Below, piece after piece: positions 17,090 through 24,679 of a stretch of DNA of 64,000 nt. Within the stretch, counting starts at the first letter, position 1, and each line of letters starts with the position of its first letter. Location: positions 1 to 64,000 of the forward strand of contig NZ_JAVQLW010000003.1 of the NCBI RefSeq assembly GCF_031822435.1, in the 5' to 3' direction. Made by a program: the position numbers and the translations under genes. Source of the stretch: Paracoccus sp. MBLB3053. Its GTDB lineage: Bacteria; Pseudomonadota; Alphaproteobacteria; Rhodobacterales; Rhodobacteraceae. The notes beneath the pieces are model-generated. The model searched no databases. It was not told the origin of the DNA and worked only from the letters and a program-made list of their open reading frames with translations.

Positions 17090-17668
17090 ATGGTCCGTTT
17101 CATCCATTTTGCAGACCACTTGTCCGCGTGGTTCGGCAAGACCTTCGGTTGGCTCATCATCCTGATGACCTTCGGCATGAGCTATGAGGTGCTCGTGCGC
17201 TACTTCTTCAATTCGCCCACCCCCTGGGCGCTCGATCTGAGCTTCATCGCCTATGGAACCATTTTCATGATGGGCGGCGCATATACCCTGTCACGCGGCG
17301 GCCATGTCAGGGGTGATTTCCTTTACCGGACGTGGTCGCCACGCGTTCAGGCCAGTGTCGATCTGGCGCTCTATTTCCTTTTCTTCTTTCCCGGCATTCT
17401 CGCGCTGATCTTTGCGGGTTGGAAATATGCCGCGCGATCATGGCGATATGCCGAGGTATCGGTCAACAGTCCGGCCGGTGTTCCCATCTATCAGTTCAAG
17501 ACGGTGATCGTCGCCGCGGGTGTGCTTTTGCTGATCCAGGGGATTGCACAAGTATGTCGTTGCCTGATTTGCATCCGGGACGGAAGCTGGATGGAGGTCG
17601 AGGCCGATGTCGAAGAAACCGAAGAACTTCTGATCAAGCAGGCTGCGCATCACTCGCATCCGGAATGA
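17090..17668 (+). CDS. TRAP transporter small permease (DctQ family)
   Basis: The 192-residue protein has four membrane helices (about 17-36, 52-70, 91-112, 135-155) and the DctQ landmark MSYEVLVRYFFNSPTPWALD after helix 1. Start 17090 is chosen over 17012 because GGAG lies 5 bp upstream and the extension would run through the GC-rich stem-loop. The C-terminus is acidic and His-tailed (HHSHPE). It partners the DctM protein at 17703. Confidence 0.85.
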   Translation: MVRFIHFADHLSAWFGKTFGWLIILMTFGMSYEVLVRYFFNSPTPWALDLSFIAYGTIFMMGGAYTLSRGGHVRGDFLYRTWSPRVQASVDLALYFLFFFPGILALIFAGWKYAARSWRYAEVSVNSPAGVPIYQFKTVIVAAGVLLLIQGIAQVCRCLICIRDGSWMEVEADVEETEELLIKQAAHHSHPE

Positions 17669-17702
17669 ACCTTCCCTTTACGCCCGGCACGGAGTTTCAA
17701 CC

Positions 17703-19124
17703 TTGACTGACCCCCAGATCGCCATCCTGATGCTGGCGATATTCATCGGCCTTGTCTTTCTGGGCTTTCCGATTGCCTTCACCTTGATGGCTCTGGGGAT
17801 TGCCTTCGGATATTACGCCTATTTCGATCCAAGCCGGATGTGGCGCGCCTTCAACAGGCTGGACGATACGGCAAGCTGGTGGGACAGCACCTCGCTCTGG
17901 CTCGAAGGGCTCTACAACAATCGAATATTCGACCTCTTCGTGAACCAGACCTACACAGTCATCTCGAATGAGGTGCTGACGGCGATTCCACTCTTCCTGT
18001 TCATGGGTTATGTGGTCGAACGCGCCAACATCGTCGACAAGCTCTTTTCCACACTGGCTTTGGCCACGCGCAACATCCCCGGATCGATGGGCGTTGCAGC
18101 GCTTCTGACCTGCGCGTTGTTCGCCACGGCAACCGGCATCGTCGGCGCGGTCGTGACGCTGATGGGCCTTCTGGCGCTGCCCCAGATGTTGAAAAGCCGA
18201 TACGACAACTCCTTCGCCAGCGGAATCATCTGCGCGGGCGGAACGCTCGGCATCCTGATCCCGCCGTCGATCATGCTCATCGTCTACGCGGCGGCATCGG
18301 GCGTTTCGATCGTCAGGCTTTATGCCGCGGCGCTTCTGCCGGGCTTCACGCTGGTGGGGCTCTATCTCATCTACATCTTCGGACGGGCGCTGATAAATCC
18401 CAAGCTCGCCCCCAAGCCCTCGAAGGACGAACTTCCCGAAGTGCCACTGGCACAGATGCTCTGGATGCTCGTGACAAGCTTCCTGCCGCTGGCGCTTCTG
18501 ATCCTTTCGGTCCTGGGATCGATCCTGTTCGGTCTCGCGACCCCGACAGAGGCTGCCTCGATCGGCGCGCTTGGCGGCATGGTCCTTGCCATCGCCTATC
18601 GCGCGATGACCTTTCAACGGCTTCGGGAATCCGTCTATCTGACCGTTCGAACGACGGCCATGGTGTGCTGGCTTTTCGTGGGGTCATACACCTTTTCGGC
18701 CGTGTTCAGCTACCTGGGCGGGGAAACCGTCATTGCCGAATTCGTTCAGGGGCTCGATCTGACCCCGATCCAGTTCCTTCTCATTGCGCAGCTGATCATC
18801 TTCCTGCTGGGTTGGCCGCTGGAATGGTCCGAGATCATCATCATCTTCGTCCCGATCTTCTTGCCGCTGCTGCCCATCTTCGGCATCGACCCGCTGTTCT
18901 TTGGCGTGTTGGTGGCGCTGAACCTGCAGACCAGCTTCCTGACACCCCCGATGGCCATGAGCGCCTATTACCTGAAGGGGATCGCCCCGCCTCAGATCAG
19001 GCTGACGGAAATCTTCAGGGGCGTGCTGCCCTATTGCGCGATGGTGCTGATCGCGATGGTCCTGATGTATCAGTTCCCCGAGATCGTCTTTGCCCTTCCC
19101 GACGCCTTCTACGGGTCTCGGTGA
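17703..19124 (+). CDS. TRAP transporter large permease (DctM family)
   Basis: The 473-residue protein has about 12 helices. Landmarks are GGTLGILIPPSIMLIVYA (about 179) and QTSFLTPPMAMSAYYLKG (about 408). An insertion at about 45-75 (DPSRMWRAFNRLDDTASWW) is typical of the TakM-like subgroup, in agreement with the TakP-like binding protein. The start is a TTG at 17703 with GGAG 8 bp upstream. It is the ion-coupled channel subunit. Confidence 0.87.
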   Translation: MTDPQIAILMLAIFIGLVFLGFPIAFTLMALGIAFGYYAYFDPSRMWRAFNRLDDTASWWDSTSLWLEGLYNNRIFDLFVNQTYTVISNEVLTAIPLFLFMGYVVERANIVDKLFSTLALATRNIPGSMGVAALLTCALFATATGIVGAVVTLMGLLALPQMLKSRYDNSFASGIICAGGTLGILIPPSIMLIVYAAASGVSIVRLYAAALLPGFTLVGLYLIYIFGRALINPKLAPKPSKDELPEVPLAQMLWMLVTSFLPLALLILSVLGSILFGLATPTEAASIGALGGMVLAIAYRAMTFQRLRESVYLTVRTTAMVCWLFVGSYTFSAVFSYLGGETVIAEFVQGLDLTPIQFLLIAQLIIFLLGWPLEWSEIIIIFVPIFLPLLPIFGIDPLFFGVLVALNLQTSFLTPPMAMSAYYLKGIAPPQIRLTEIFRGVLPYCAMVLIAMVLMYQFPEIVFALPDAFYGSR

Positions 19125-19142
19125 TCAATTGAACGGAGTAAG

Positions 19143-19328
19143 ATGATGAACATCCTGCTTGCCGGCCTCGCCTTCGCGTTCCTTGCCGCCTTTACGGCCG
19201 TCCTGCTGGTGCACCTGCCCCGGCCGGACCTGATCTGCCTGGTCGTCATCACCCTGGCGCTCGCGGCCTGGGACATCTTTCTTTCCCTCAGGGATAGCAG
19301 GAACAACCCGCCACCGAGGACAGACTGA
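19143..19328 (+). CDS. Small two-helix membrane protein at the end of the TRAP operon
   Basis: The 61-residue product consists almost entirely of two hydrophobic segments (about 3-23 and 29-47), the first ending in HLPRPD, with a polar C-terminal tail DSRNNPPPRTD. It starts 18 bp after dctM with GGAG upstream, in the same direction, so it is probably co-transcribed. No known family is recognised. It could be an accessory or stabilising subunit of the transporter; that is inference. Confidence 0.55.
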   Translation: MMNILLAGLAFAFLAAFTAVLLVHLPRPDLICLVVITLALAAWDIFLSLRDSRNNPPPRTD

Positions 19329-19536
19329 CCGGGGCCGCATCGCGCGTCTCGGTTGCGCGAAACCTTGGACGGAGCAAGGCGAAGTCCTTCTTGTCGGCTG
19401 TCACCATCGGCCCCGCGATCCCGACAGCCTTCGCCGCGCCCTCTATCAGGCGATGAATATCACCGTTTTTCTCGATTTGCCTGTCGCGTCGAACTGAAAA
19501 GGTCAGCGGCGCAGGGCGTTCATAATTGTAGAACAT
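19288..19536 (-). CDS. Unrecognised 82-residue ORF, possibly a gene remnant
   Basis: Starts MFYNYERPAPLTF with AAAGGGGA directly before the ATG and contains a protein-like stretch GDIHRLIEGAAKAVGIAG followed by VTADKKDFALLRPRF. No family is recognised. It converges with the small TRAP-operon ORF and overlaps it by about 40 bp. It may be a small gene or the tail of a decayed one; the evidence is weak. Confidence 0.3.
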   Translation of the reverse strand: MFYNYERPAPLTFSVRRDRQIEKNGDIHRLIEGAAKAVGIAGPMVTADKKDFALLRPRFRATETRDAAPVSLSSVAGCSCYP

Positions 19537-19718
19537 TCCCCTTTCTGAGCGGGAAAAACAACGCACCGTTCGCCAAAGCAGCTGGAATGATCGCCGATTC
19601 AAGTGCCTTACATTCCAAATGTTGAACAAAAATCCGGCGCGCGATATGCCTTCCTTCGCGATCTTGATCGCCACTCTTGCCGGAAGAACATGACGCAGTC
19701 CGGCATTACTAGGACTTA

Positions 19719-19729
19719 TTGTTGAACAA
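19719..19729. promoter_or_regulatory. TTGTT-G-AACAA palindrome upstream of the GntR gene
   Basis: A perfect 11-bp palindrome of TTGT-N3-ACAA form, 21 bp before the GntR start. A partial copy (GTTGAACAA) starts at 19621, exactly 100 bp upstream of the same core at 19721. This form suits FCD-type GntR operators. Confidence 0.45.
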
Positions 19730-19750
19730 GTTGGACATTCGGGAACGCTG

Positions 19751-20336
19751 ATGCACCCCGGTTCTGCGCCCGCCCTGCCGCCCTCCGTCGCGACCCGTTT
19801 GCGGACCGTGATCCTAAACGGAGAATTGGCGCCTGGAACCTTCCTGCGCGAGGTCGAATGGGCCAAGCGCTTGAACGTGTCGCGCAACACCCTGCGCGAG
19901 GCGATGCGGGATCTGATCGCCCAGGGGCTGGTCGAACACCGCCCGCATCATGGTGTGGCCATTCGCAGCCTCATGGAAATCGAGATCCGCGAGATCTACG
20001 CCATCCGCATGACATTGGAATTGCGAGGGGTTTGCCACAGCGCCTACGCCTCGGTTGATCAGATGAACACGTTGATCGCACAGGTCGGCGCCATGCAGGA
20101 GGCCGCCAGGATCGACGACTGGAATGAAGTCGCGACCGCCTCGCTGCGCTTTCACCGGCAGATCGTCTCCTTCATCGGCAGCCCCCGACTGAACGATCTT
20201 TTCACTTCGGTCGCGACGCAGGCACGTCTTGCGTTCTCATACGCTCCCGACATGCGCCGCTTCCAGGAACCATGGATCGCGCGCGACAGCCAGACGACCC
20301 GGCGCCAGAGTCGCCCGAACTTGCAGGAGAAACCGA
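19751..20336 (+). pseudogene. GntR/FCD-type regulator, C-terminally truncated
   Basis: The N-terminal winged helix (about 8-72, EWAKRLNVSRNTLREAMRDL) and the first FCD helices (EIEIREIYAIRMTLELRG, FHRQIVSFIG) are normal. Family-like sequence stops at about residue 177 (FQEPWIARD), where some 40-50 residues of the FCD domain, including the last histidine-bearing helices, should follow. Instead the frame runs on through low-quality sequence into the next gene, to a stop at 20473. This points to a deletion that joined the regulator's 3' part to the DUF1989 leader. A functional short regulator cannot be excluded. Confidence 0.65.
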
Positions 20337-21197
20337 ATGAAACCCCTGGCCATCAATCCGGCGCCGCGGGATGCGCAGGCCCGCAGAGCGGTCGCTCCGG
20401 TGATCTGCTACCCGGTCGAGACATTGCCACGGCCCGACCTGCCCGCCTATCGCGCCCTTCGCGACGATCTTGAGCTGGTCACAACGCTGATCGTGCCGCC
20501 TCGCGATGCACGATGCTGGACGATCCCCGCCGGACATTTCTGCCGGATCGTCAGCCATGAGGGGCCGCAGGTCGGTGACCTCAACCTTTTCAATACCCAT
20601 AACCTTGATGAGCGGCTCTTTACCGGCAAGACCCGCGCCTTGAACGGGACGCATGTCGGCCCGGGCGACCAGCTTTTCTCGAATTTCCCCTATCTGCGAC
20701 CGATGGCGACGATCACCCATGATACGCTTGACTGGTACGGGTTCGACGAATTCGGAGGGGCCGTGCATGACGTGATCGGGACGCGCTGCGATCCCTATAC
20801 GCACAATCTGCTGAGTGATGGCGGCCAGTACCATCACTGCTGCCATTCCAACCTGACCCGGGCCTTGGCGCAGCATTGCGACATGACCCCAGAACAGGCC
20901 GAGCGCCACGTTCATGATGTCCTGAATGTCTTCATGTGCACGGGTTTCACACGCGACACCGGTCAGTATTTCATGAAGGCAAGCCCTGTCCGTCCCGGCG
21001 ACTATCTCGAATTCTTCGCCGAATTCGAGCTGCTGGGATGCCTTTCGACCTGCCCCGGCGGGGATTGCTCAACCGGGCATTCATCGGACGCAGCCGCTTG
21101 CTATCCGTTGGTCGTCGAAGTGATGAAGCCGACGCGGATGCCCTCGGGTTGGACGGCTCCGCAGGTCAATGGATATGATCGGTGCCACGGGATCTGA
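20337..21197 (+). CDS. DUF1989 / urea-carboxylase-associated family protein
   Basis: A 286-residue protein. A beta-rich core carries the family landmarks GHFCRIVSHEGPQVGDLNLFN, HDVIGTRCDPY, a Cys/His cluster YHHCCHSNL (about 162-170) and CPGGDCS (about 239-245). These probably bind metal. DUF1989 proteins accompany urea carboxylase, and some members act as carboxyguanidine deaminase subunits. Here it is alone beside a TRAP operon, so its substrate is unknown. ATG 20337 is preceded by AGGAGA. Confidence 0.82.
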   Translation: MKPLAINPAPRDAQARRAVAPVICYPVETLPRPDLPAYRALRDDLELVTTLIVPPRDARCWTIPAGHFCRIVSHEGPQVGDLNLFNTHNLDERLFTGKTRALNGTHVGPGDQLFSNFPYLRPMATITHDTLDWYGFDEFGGAVHDVIGTRCDPYTHNLLSDGGQYHHCCHSNLTRALAQHCDMTPEQAERHVHDVLNVFMCTGFTRDTGQYFMKASPVRPGDYLEFFAEFELLGCLSTCPGGDCSTGHSSDAAACYPLVVEVMKPTRMPSGWTAPQVNGYDRCHGI

Positions 21198-21223
21198 CGC
21201 TCCCTGCGGGTTTTCGCAGCCCT

Positions 21224-21255
21224 CAGCGCCGGACGGTCAAGCACCACCGGCGCTG
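21224..21255 (+). terminator. Long GC-rich hairpin after the DUF1989 gene
   Basis: A 9-bp perfect stem CAGCGCCGG / CCGGCGCTG with a 14-nt loop, 26 bp after the stop. There is no T-tract, so terminator function is tentative. Confidence 0.45.
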
Positions 21256-21364
21256 CAAGACAGTGCCGCCCGAGCTTTTTGGCCAACGCTTGGCGCGTCT
21301 TTCGGTTTACGAAAGCCCAAGGGTCCCCTAACATTCTCGGGCTCATCTGACGGAGACCCGAGCA

Positions 21365-21919
21365 TTGGTCAGCTCGCCCGAAGCCAGTGAACCCCGCCGC
21401 TATGCCCCTGCCGCCAGGCTGCTCCACTGGCTGACGGTTCTTCTGGTGTTCTCCACGATCCCCGCCGGGCTTGTGATGGTTCAGGAAGGGCTGCCGCGTC
21501 CCCTGCAGGACAGCCTTTTCCTTTATCACAAGAATATCGGACCGGTCATCCTGATCCTTGTTGTGCTTCGGCTGCTGCTGCGACTGGTCCTCAAGACGCC
21601 GCCGCTGCCTGAAACCCTGCCGCGCCTGCAAGCACTTGCCGCGATCAGCGTGCATTGGCTGCTGTATCTCAGCCTTCTCGTGATGGCCCTCTCGGGCATC
21701 GTACGCGTCCAGGCCGGCGGCTATCCGATCGAATTCTGGGACCCGCTGATCGGCGGGATGATTGCGAAAAACGAAGCCCTTGCCAAGACCGCAATGACCA
21801 TCCATGCCCAGTGCCGATACGTTCTCATTGCGCTTATCTTTGTCCATGTCGGGGCGGCAGCCTTGCACGGGCTCATCAAGCGCGACGGCGTTATAAGGCG
21901 GATGTGGCCACCGATCTGA
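21365..21919 (+). CDS. Cytochrome b561 family membrane protein
   Basis: A 184-residue four-helix membrane protein. Heme-ligand histidines are visible in RLLHWLTVLL (helix 1), LYHKNIGPVIL (helix 2), SVHWLLYLSLL (helix 3) and FVHVGAAALHGLI (helix 4), as in bacterial b561 quinol/superoxide oxidases (CybB type). The track start is a TTG at 21365 with GGAGACC upstream. It is probably a monocistronic gene for inner-membrane electron transfer. Confidence 0.86.
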   Translation: MVSSPEASEPRRYAPAARLLHWLTVLLVFSTIPAGLVMVQEGLPRPLQDSLFLYHKNIGPVILILVVLRLLLRLVLKTPPLPETLPRLQALAAISVHWLLYLSLLVMALSGIVRVQAGGYPIEFWDPLIGGMIAKNEALAKTAMTIHAQCRYVLIALIFVHVGAAALHGLIKRDGVIRRMWPPI

Positions 21920-21962
21920 TCCCCCTGCCCGATATGGGGGATCAAGCCTTTCATGGCGGAAC

Positions 21963-21976
21963 TTCCCCACGGGGAC
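21963..21976. repeat. parS-like palindrome, one mismatch
   Basis: TTCCCCACGGGGAC matches the 14-bp TTCCCC-NN-GGGGAA element of the parAB region at 13 of 14 positions. It lies upstream of the phospholipase D-like gene, on the far side of the replication gene. Confidence 0.45.
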
Positions 21977-22013
21977 GAACATTTGATTGTGCCGAACAGC
22001 TTCGGGATGCGAC

Positions 22014-23528
22014 ATGACAGACTTGCAGTTGAAGGCCGGCCAAAACTGCTGGCGGGTCGAAAACGCCGATAGGTTCGCCTTCATCATCGACGGCCAGGAC
22101 TATTTCCGCGCCCTGCGCGAATCCCTGATGCAGGCAAAGCGGCTCATCCTCATGATCGGTTGGGATTTCGATTTCGAAATCGAGATGCTGCCCGGCGAAA
22201 GCGACGAAAACGGGAATGCGCCCGACGGGATGCCGAACAGGGTCGGCGAATTTCTCGATGCCTTGGTCGATCGTCGCGAAGGGCTCGACATCTACCTGCT
22301 GAAATGGAGCGGAGGAGCGCTTGTCGCGCCCGGCGGGGCGCTTCCCGCCATCCGTGTCAAGTTCCTCTCACCCGATCAGATCCACCTGGCCTTCGACGGC
22401 TGTCATCCGATCGGGGCCTGCCACCATCAGAAGATCGTCGTGATCGACGACTCGCTGGCGTTTTGCGGTGGCATCGACGTCACCGACGGTCGCTGGGACC
22501 GCCCCGCTCATCGCCATGCCGATCCGCTGCGGCTGTCTCGAGCGGGCGAGATCTCCCAGCCCTGGCATGACGCGTCGGCCATCATGTCCGGCCCGGTCGC
22601 AGCATCGCTCAGCGAACTTGCCCGAACCCGCTGGAAGCGCGCGCAGGGGCGCGAGGTCGATGAATCATTCGAACCCGGTTCTTCGATCTGGCCTGAAAGC
22701 GTGCCTCCTGCCCTTGAGGATGTTCGCATTGCCATCGCCCGGACCGAGCCTCCGGAAAACGATCGCCCCATCGTCACGGAGATTGAACAACTCTATCTCG
22801 ACAGCATCGCGGCGGCGCGTGACATCATCTATCTCGAGTCGCAATATTTTTGCGCCGAAAGCGTGACACAGGCGATCCTGGATAGGCTGCAGGAACCGGA
22901 CGGGCCCGAGGTCGTCATCATCAATCCCGACGCCGCGCAGAAATATGTCGAAGATCAGGCCATGCATGTCACACGATCGCGCATGGTGCGAACGCTGCGT
23001 GCCCATGACCCTCATGACCGGTTCCGCATTGTCCACCCTGTCAATGACGCCGAGGAATCGATCTATGTTCACGCCAAGATCGCGATCATTGACGACCATC
23101 TGCTGCGAGTGGGCTCCAGCAATATCGACCAAAGATCGATGGGATTCGACACAGAGTGCGATGTAGCCATCGTGGGCGATGGAACAGATACACGTGCTTA
23201 CATCCGCAAGATCAGGCTCAAACTCCTGTCAGAGCATCTTGGCCTTTCCCCCGACGAGGTCACGCACTCCATCGAGCGCTTCGGAAGCCTGGTGGCAGCG
23301 ATCGACAATCTGGGTTCCGGGCCGGGACGTGGGCTGCGGCCCTTGCCTCTCAGAGAAAAGGACTGGCTTGGCGAAATCCTGTCCTCGACGCGGCTGTTCG
23401 ATCCGCGCTACCGCGCAAGTGCCCGCGCAAGGATCGGCATTACGTCCCGCCATGTCTTTGTCGGGGCGGGTGTTCTGGCCGCAGGCGCGCTTCTCTGGCG
23501 CCTCAATCGGCGAAGAACGCGCGACTAG
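22014..23528 (+). CDS. Phospholipase D / cardiolipin synthase-like protein
   Basis: The 504-residue protein has two HKD-type motifs: CHHQKIVVIDDSLAFCGGID (about 140-159) and VHAKIAIIDDHLLRVGSSN (about 351-369). The first reads HxK...D with a preceding His and both are intact, so a two-motif phosphatidyltransferase or phospholipase is expected. A C-terminal hydrophobic segment (VFVGAGVLAAGALLWRL) followed by basic residues suggests tail anchoring in the inner membrane. Its 3' end overlaps the convergent replication gene by 4 bp. Enzyme class is firm, substrate is not. Confidence 0.87.
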   Translation: MTDLQLKAGQNCWRVENADRFAFIIDGQDYFRALRESLMQAKRLILMIGWDFDFEIEMLPGESDENGNAPDGMPNRVGEFLDALVDRREGLDIYLLKWSGGALVAPGGALPAIRVKFLSPDQIHLAFDGCHPIGACHHQKIVVIDDSLAFCGGIDVTDGRWDRPAHRHADPLRLSRAGEISQPWHDASAIMSGPVAASLSELARTRWKRAQGREVDESFEPGSSIWPESVPPALEDVRIAIARTEPPENDRPIVTEIEQLYLDSIAAARDIIYLESQYFCAESVTQAILDRLQEPDGPEVVIINPDAAQKYVEDQAMHVTRSRMVRTLRAHDPHDRFRIVHPVNDAEESIYVHAKIAIIDDHLLRVGSSNIDQRSMGFDTECDVAIVGDGTDTRAYIRKIRLKLLSEHLGLSPDEVTHSIERFGSLVAAIDNLGSGPGRGLRPLPLREKDWLGEILSSTRLFDPRYRASARARIGITSRHVFVGAGVLAAGALLWRLNRRRTRD

Positions 23529-24205
23529 GAAGAAATCACCCGCAACCGCAACACCGATGCATCGCAGCGCCGGACCGTGCTGCGCAGCCGTTCCAGAAGA
23601 TGCGTCTCGACATAGGTCGCGTGAAACCGGCTGGGCGCAAGCAGGGTAAGACACCCCTCTTGATGGCCCGCCTCTACCAGGGCGGCAAGCCAGCCTTCGT
23701 AAAGCGATCTATCCTCCTCGGCCAATATCCGGCAGGCTTCCGACCAGACCCCCTGCCCTTGCGGGACGGGGGCGGGCGAACGATGAAGCGGGACGACATT
23801 GCTTCTCTCGGTTTCGGTTTGCCCGCTCAGCCGGGACACGAGGTCCGGTCCGACATGATCCCATTCGGGGCGGGTATCGCTCAGGATGCGTTCAAGGTTG
23901 AGCCCGTGCACAGAGACCCGCCCGCGCGCGCCTTGCTGGCGGATCTCGACCCAGCCCATCGCCCGCAGCTTTGCCATTTCGCGTTTCACCGTCCGCTCGT
24001 CGACACACCAAAGCCGCGAGATTTCTCGCTGACCAACCGTAAGCTCGTCACGTTGCCAGTTGTACCGGCTGGTGATCAGGGACATCAATCGCAGGATAAG
24101 GCGCTGGCGATGCTTGTCGCCCGCCAGGGCGTGGGCCATCATGGCCGAAAGCAGATCATATTTCTTCGTCGCGGCATCACGCCCGACTGCACGGATCACC
24201 TGCAT
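23525..24205 (-). CDS. DnaA-like plasmid replication initiator
   Basis: The 226-residue protein has an N-terminal helical part with a winged-helix look (about 50-105, LTVGQREISRLWCVDERTVKREMAKLRAMGWVEIR). Its C-terminal part (about 150-222) reads like the DnaA domain I: VWSEACRILAEEDRSLYEGW, then LTLLAPSRFHATYVETHLLERL. No AAA+ ATPase motif is present, so it is not chromosomal DnaA. Rhodobacterales carry a class of plasmids with DnaA-like replicases beside parAB, and the gene order here (rep divergent from parAB) agrees with that. The upstream 475 bp is the likely origin. Confidence 0.85.
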   Translation of the reverse strand: MQVIRAVGRDAATKKYDLLSAMMAHALAGDKHRQRLILRLMSLITSRYNWQRDELTVGQREISRLWCVDERTVKREMAKLRAMGWVEIRQQGARGRVSVHGLNLERILSDTRPEWDHVGPDLVSRLSGQTETERSNVVPLHRSPAPVPQGQGVWSEACRILAEEDRSLYEGWLAALVEAGHQEGCLTLLAPSRFHATYVETHLLERLRSTVRRCDASVLRLRVISS

Positions 24206-24418
24206 ACCTGTCCCTGCCCGGCTTTCCCGGGTTCTGTCTCATGCCTCGCCGATCAATCTCGGCCTGCTCCTGTGACGAGACGATCTTGCCGTCGTCCAAA
24301 CGCTTTTCATCGCCACTCGGCTATTTGCGTCCTGCAATTCGATTCTGTCAAGCGGGTAGCGTCCGGCGCGTCAAATCTGCCTCAAAACCATTTGAATAAA
24401 CGGTAACAATGGTAAAGC

Positions 24419-24494
24419 GGGACATTCAGTATGTCCCCCCCATATGGCAGAAATGTCCCCCAATCGGTCTGGAACGCGATTTGCGACGTCCCCC
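24419..24494 (+). repeat. Iteron-like TGTCCCCC repeats
   Basis: ATGTCCCCC at 24431 and 24453 and ACGTCCCCC at 24486 are direct repeats on one face of the helix, and GGGACAT at 24419 is the opposite orientation. They are candidate binding sites for the replication initiator encoded immediately to the left. Confidence 0.5.
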
Positions 24495-24587
24495 ATTTCA
24501 ACGCCGGGGCCATCCAATCCGCAGTGCCGCGGCAAGAGCCCGATTCGCAGCGATTTCCCCGTAAAATCACCATTTCGAAAGAAATTT

Positions 24588-24606
24588 CCGTTTCAATGAA
24601 ATACGG
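24588..24606. promoter_or_regulatory. Palindrome in the parAB leader
   Basis: CCG-TTTCA-A-TGAAA-TACGG: an 11-bp perfect odd palindrome within longer imperfect arms, about 75 bp before parA. Type Ia ParA proteins with an N-terminal DNA-binding domain usually repress their own operon, and this is a possible operator. Confidence 0.4.
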
Positions 24607-24679
24607 TTTTGTCAGAAAGGCAAATCCAGCGTAAAACAGAAACACGACAAAATTTGCGTCCAGATAAAACAGGCAAGAC

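Larger units (their letters stand above)
24206..24679. other. Candidate replication origin between rep and parA
   Basis: This 474-bp region lies between divergent rep and parA and becomes AT-rich towards parA. It holds an inverted repeat GGGACAT-TCAGT-ATGTCCC (24419-24437), repeats of RYGTCCCCC at 24431, 24453 and 24486, spaced by 22 and 33 bp (two and three helical turns), and a palindrome TTTCA-A-TGAAA (24591-24601) flanked by CCG and ACGG. No ORF here is convincing. Origin function is inferred from position and repeats. Confidence 0.55.

Noticed and set aside
20229..20336. In-frame N-terminal extension of the DUF1989 gene inside the GntR gene
   Set aside because: The extension encodes Arg/Thr-rich sequence without family similarity, while ATG 20337 has an AGGAGA RBS.
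24431..24494. TGTCCCCC repeats considered as a short CRISPR-like array
   Set aside because: The units are only 9 bp, three in number, with unequal spacing, and no cas genes are present. Iterons are the better reading.
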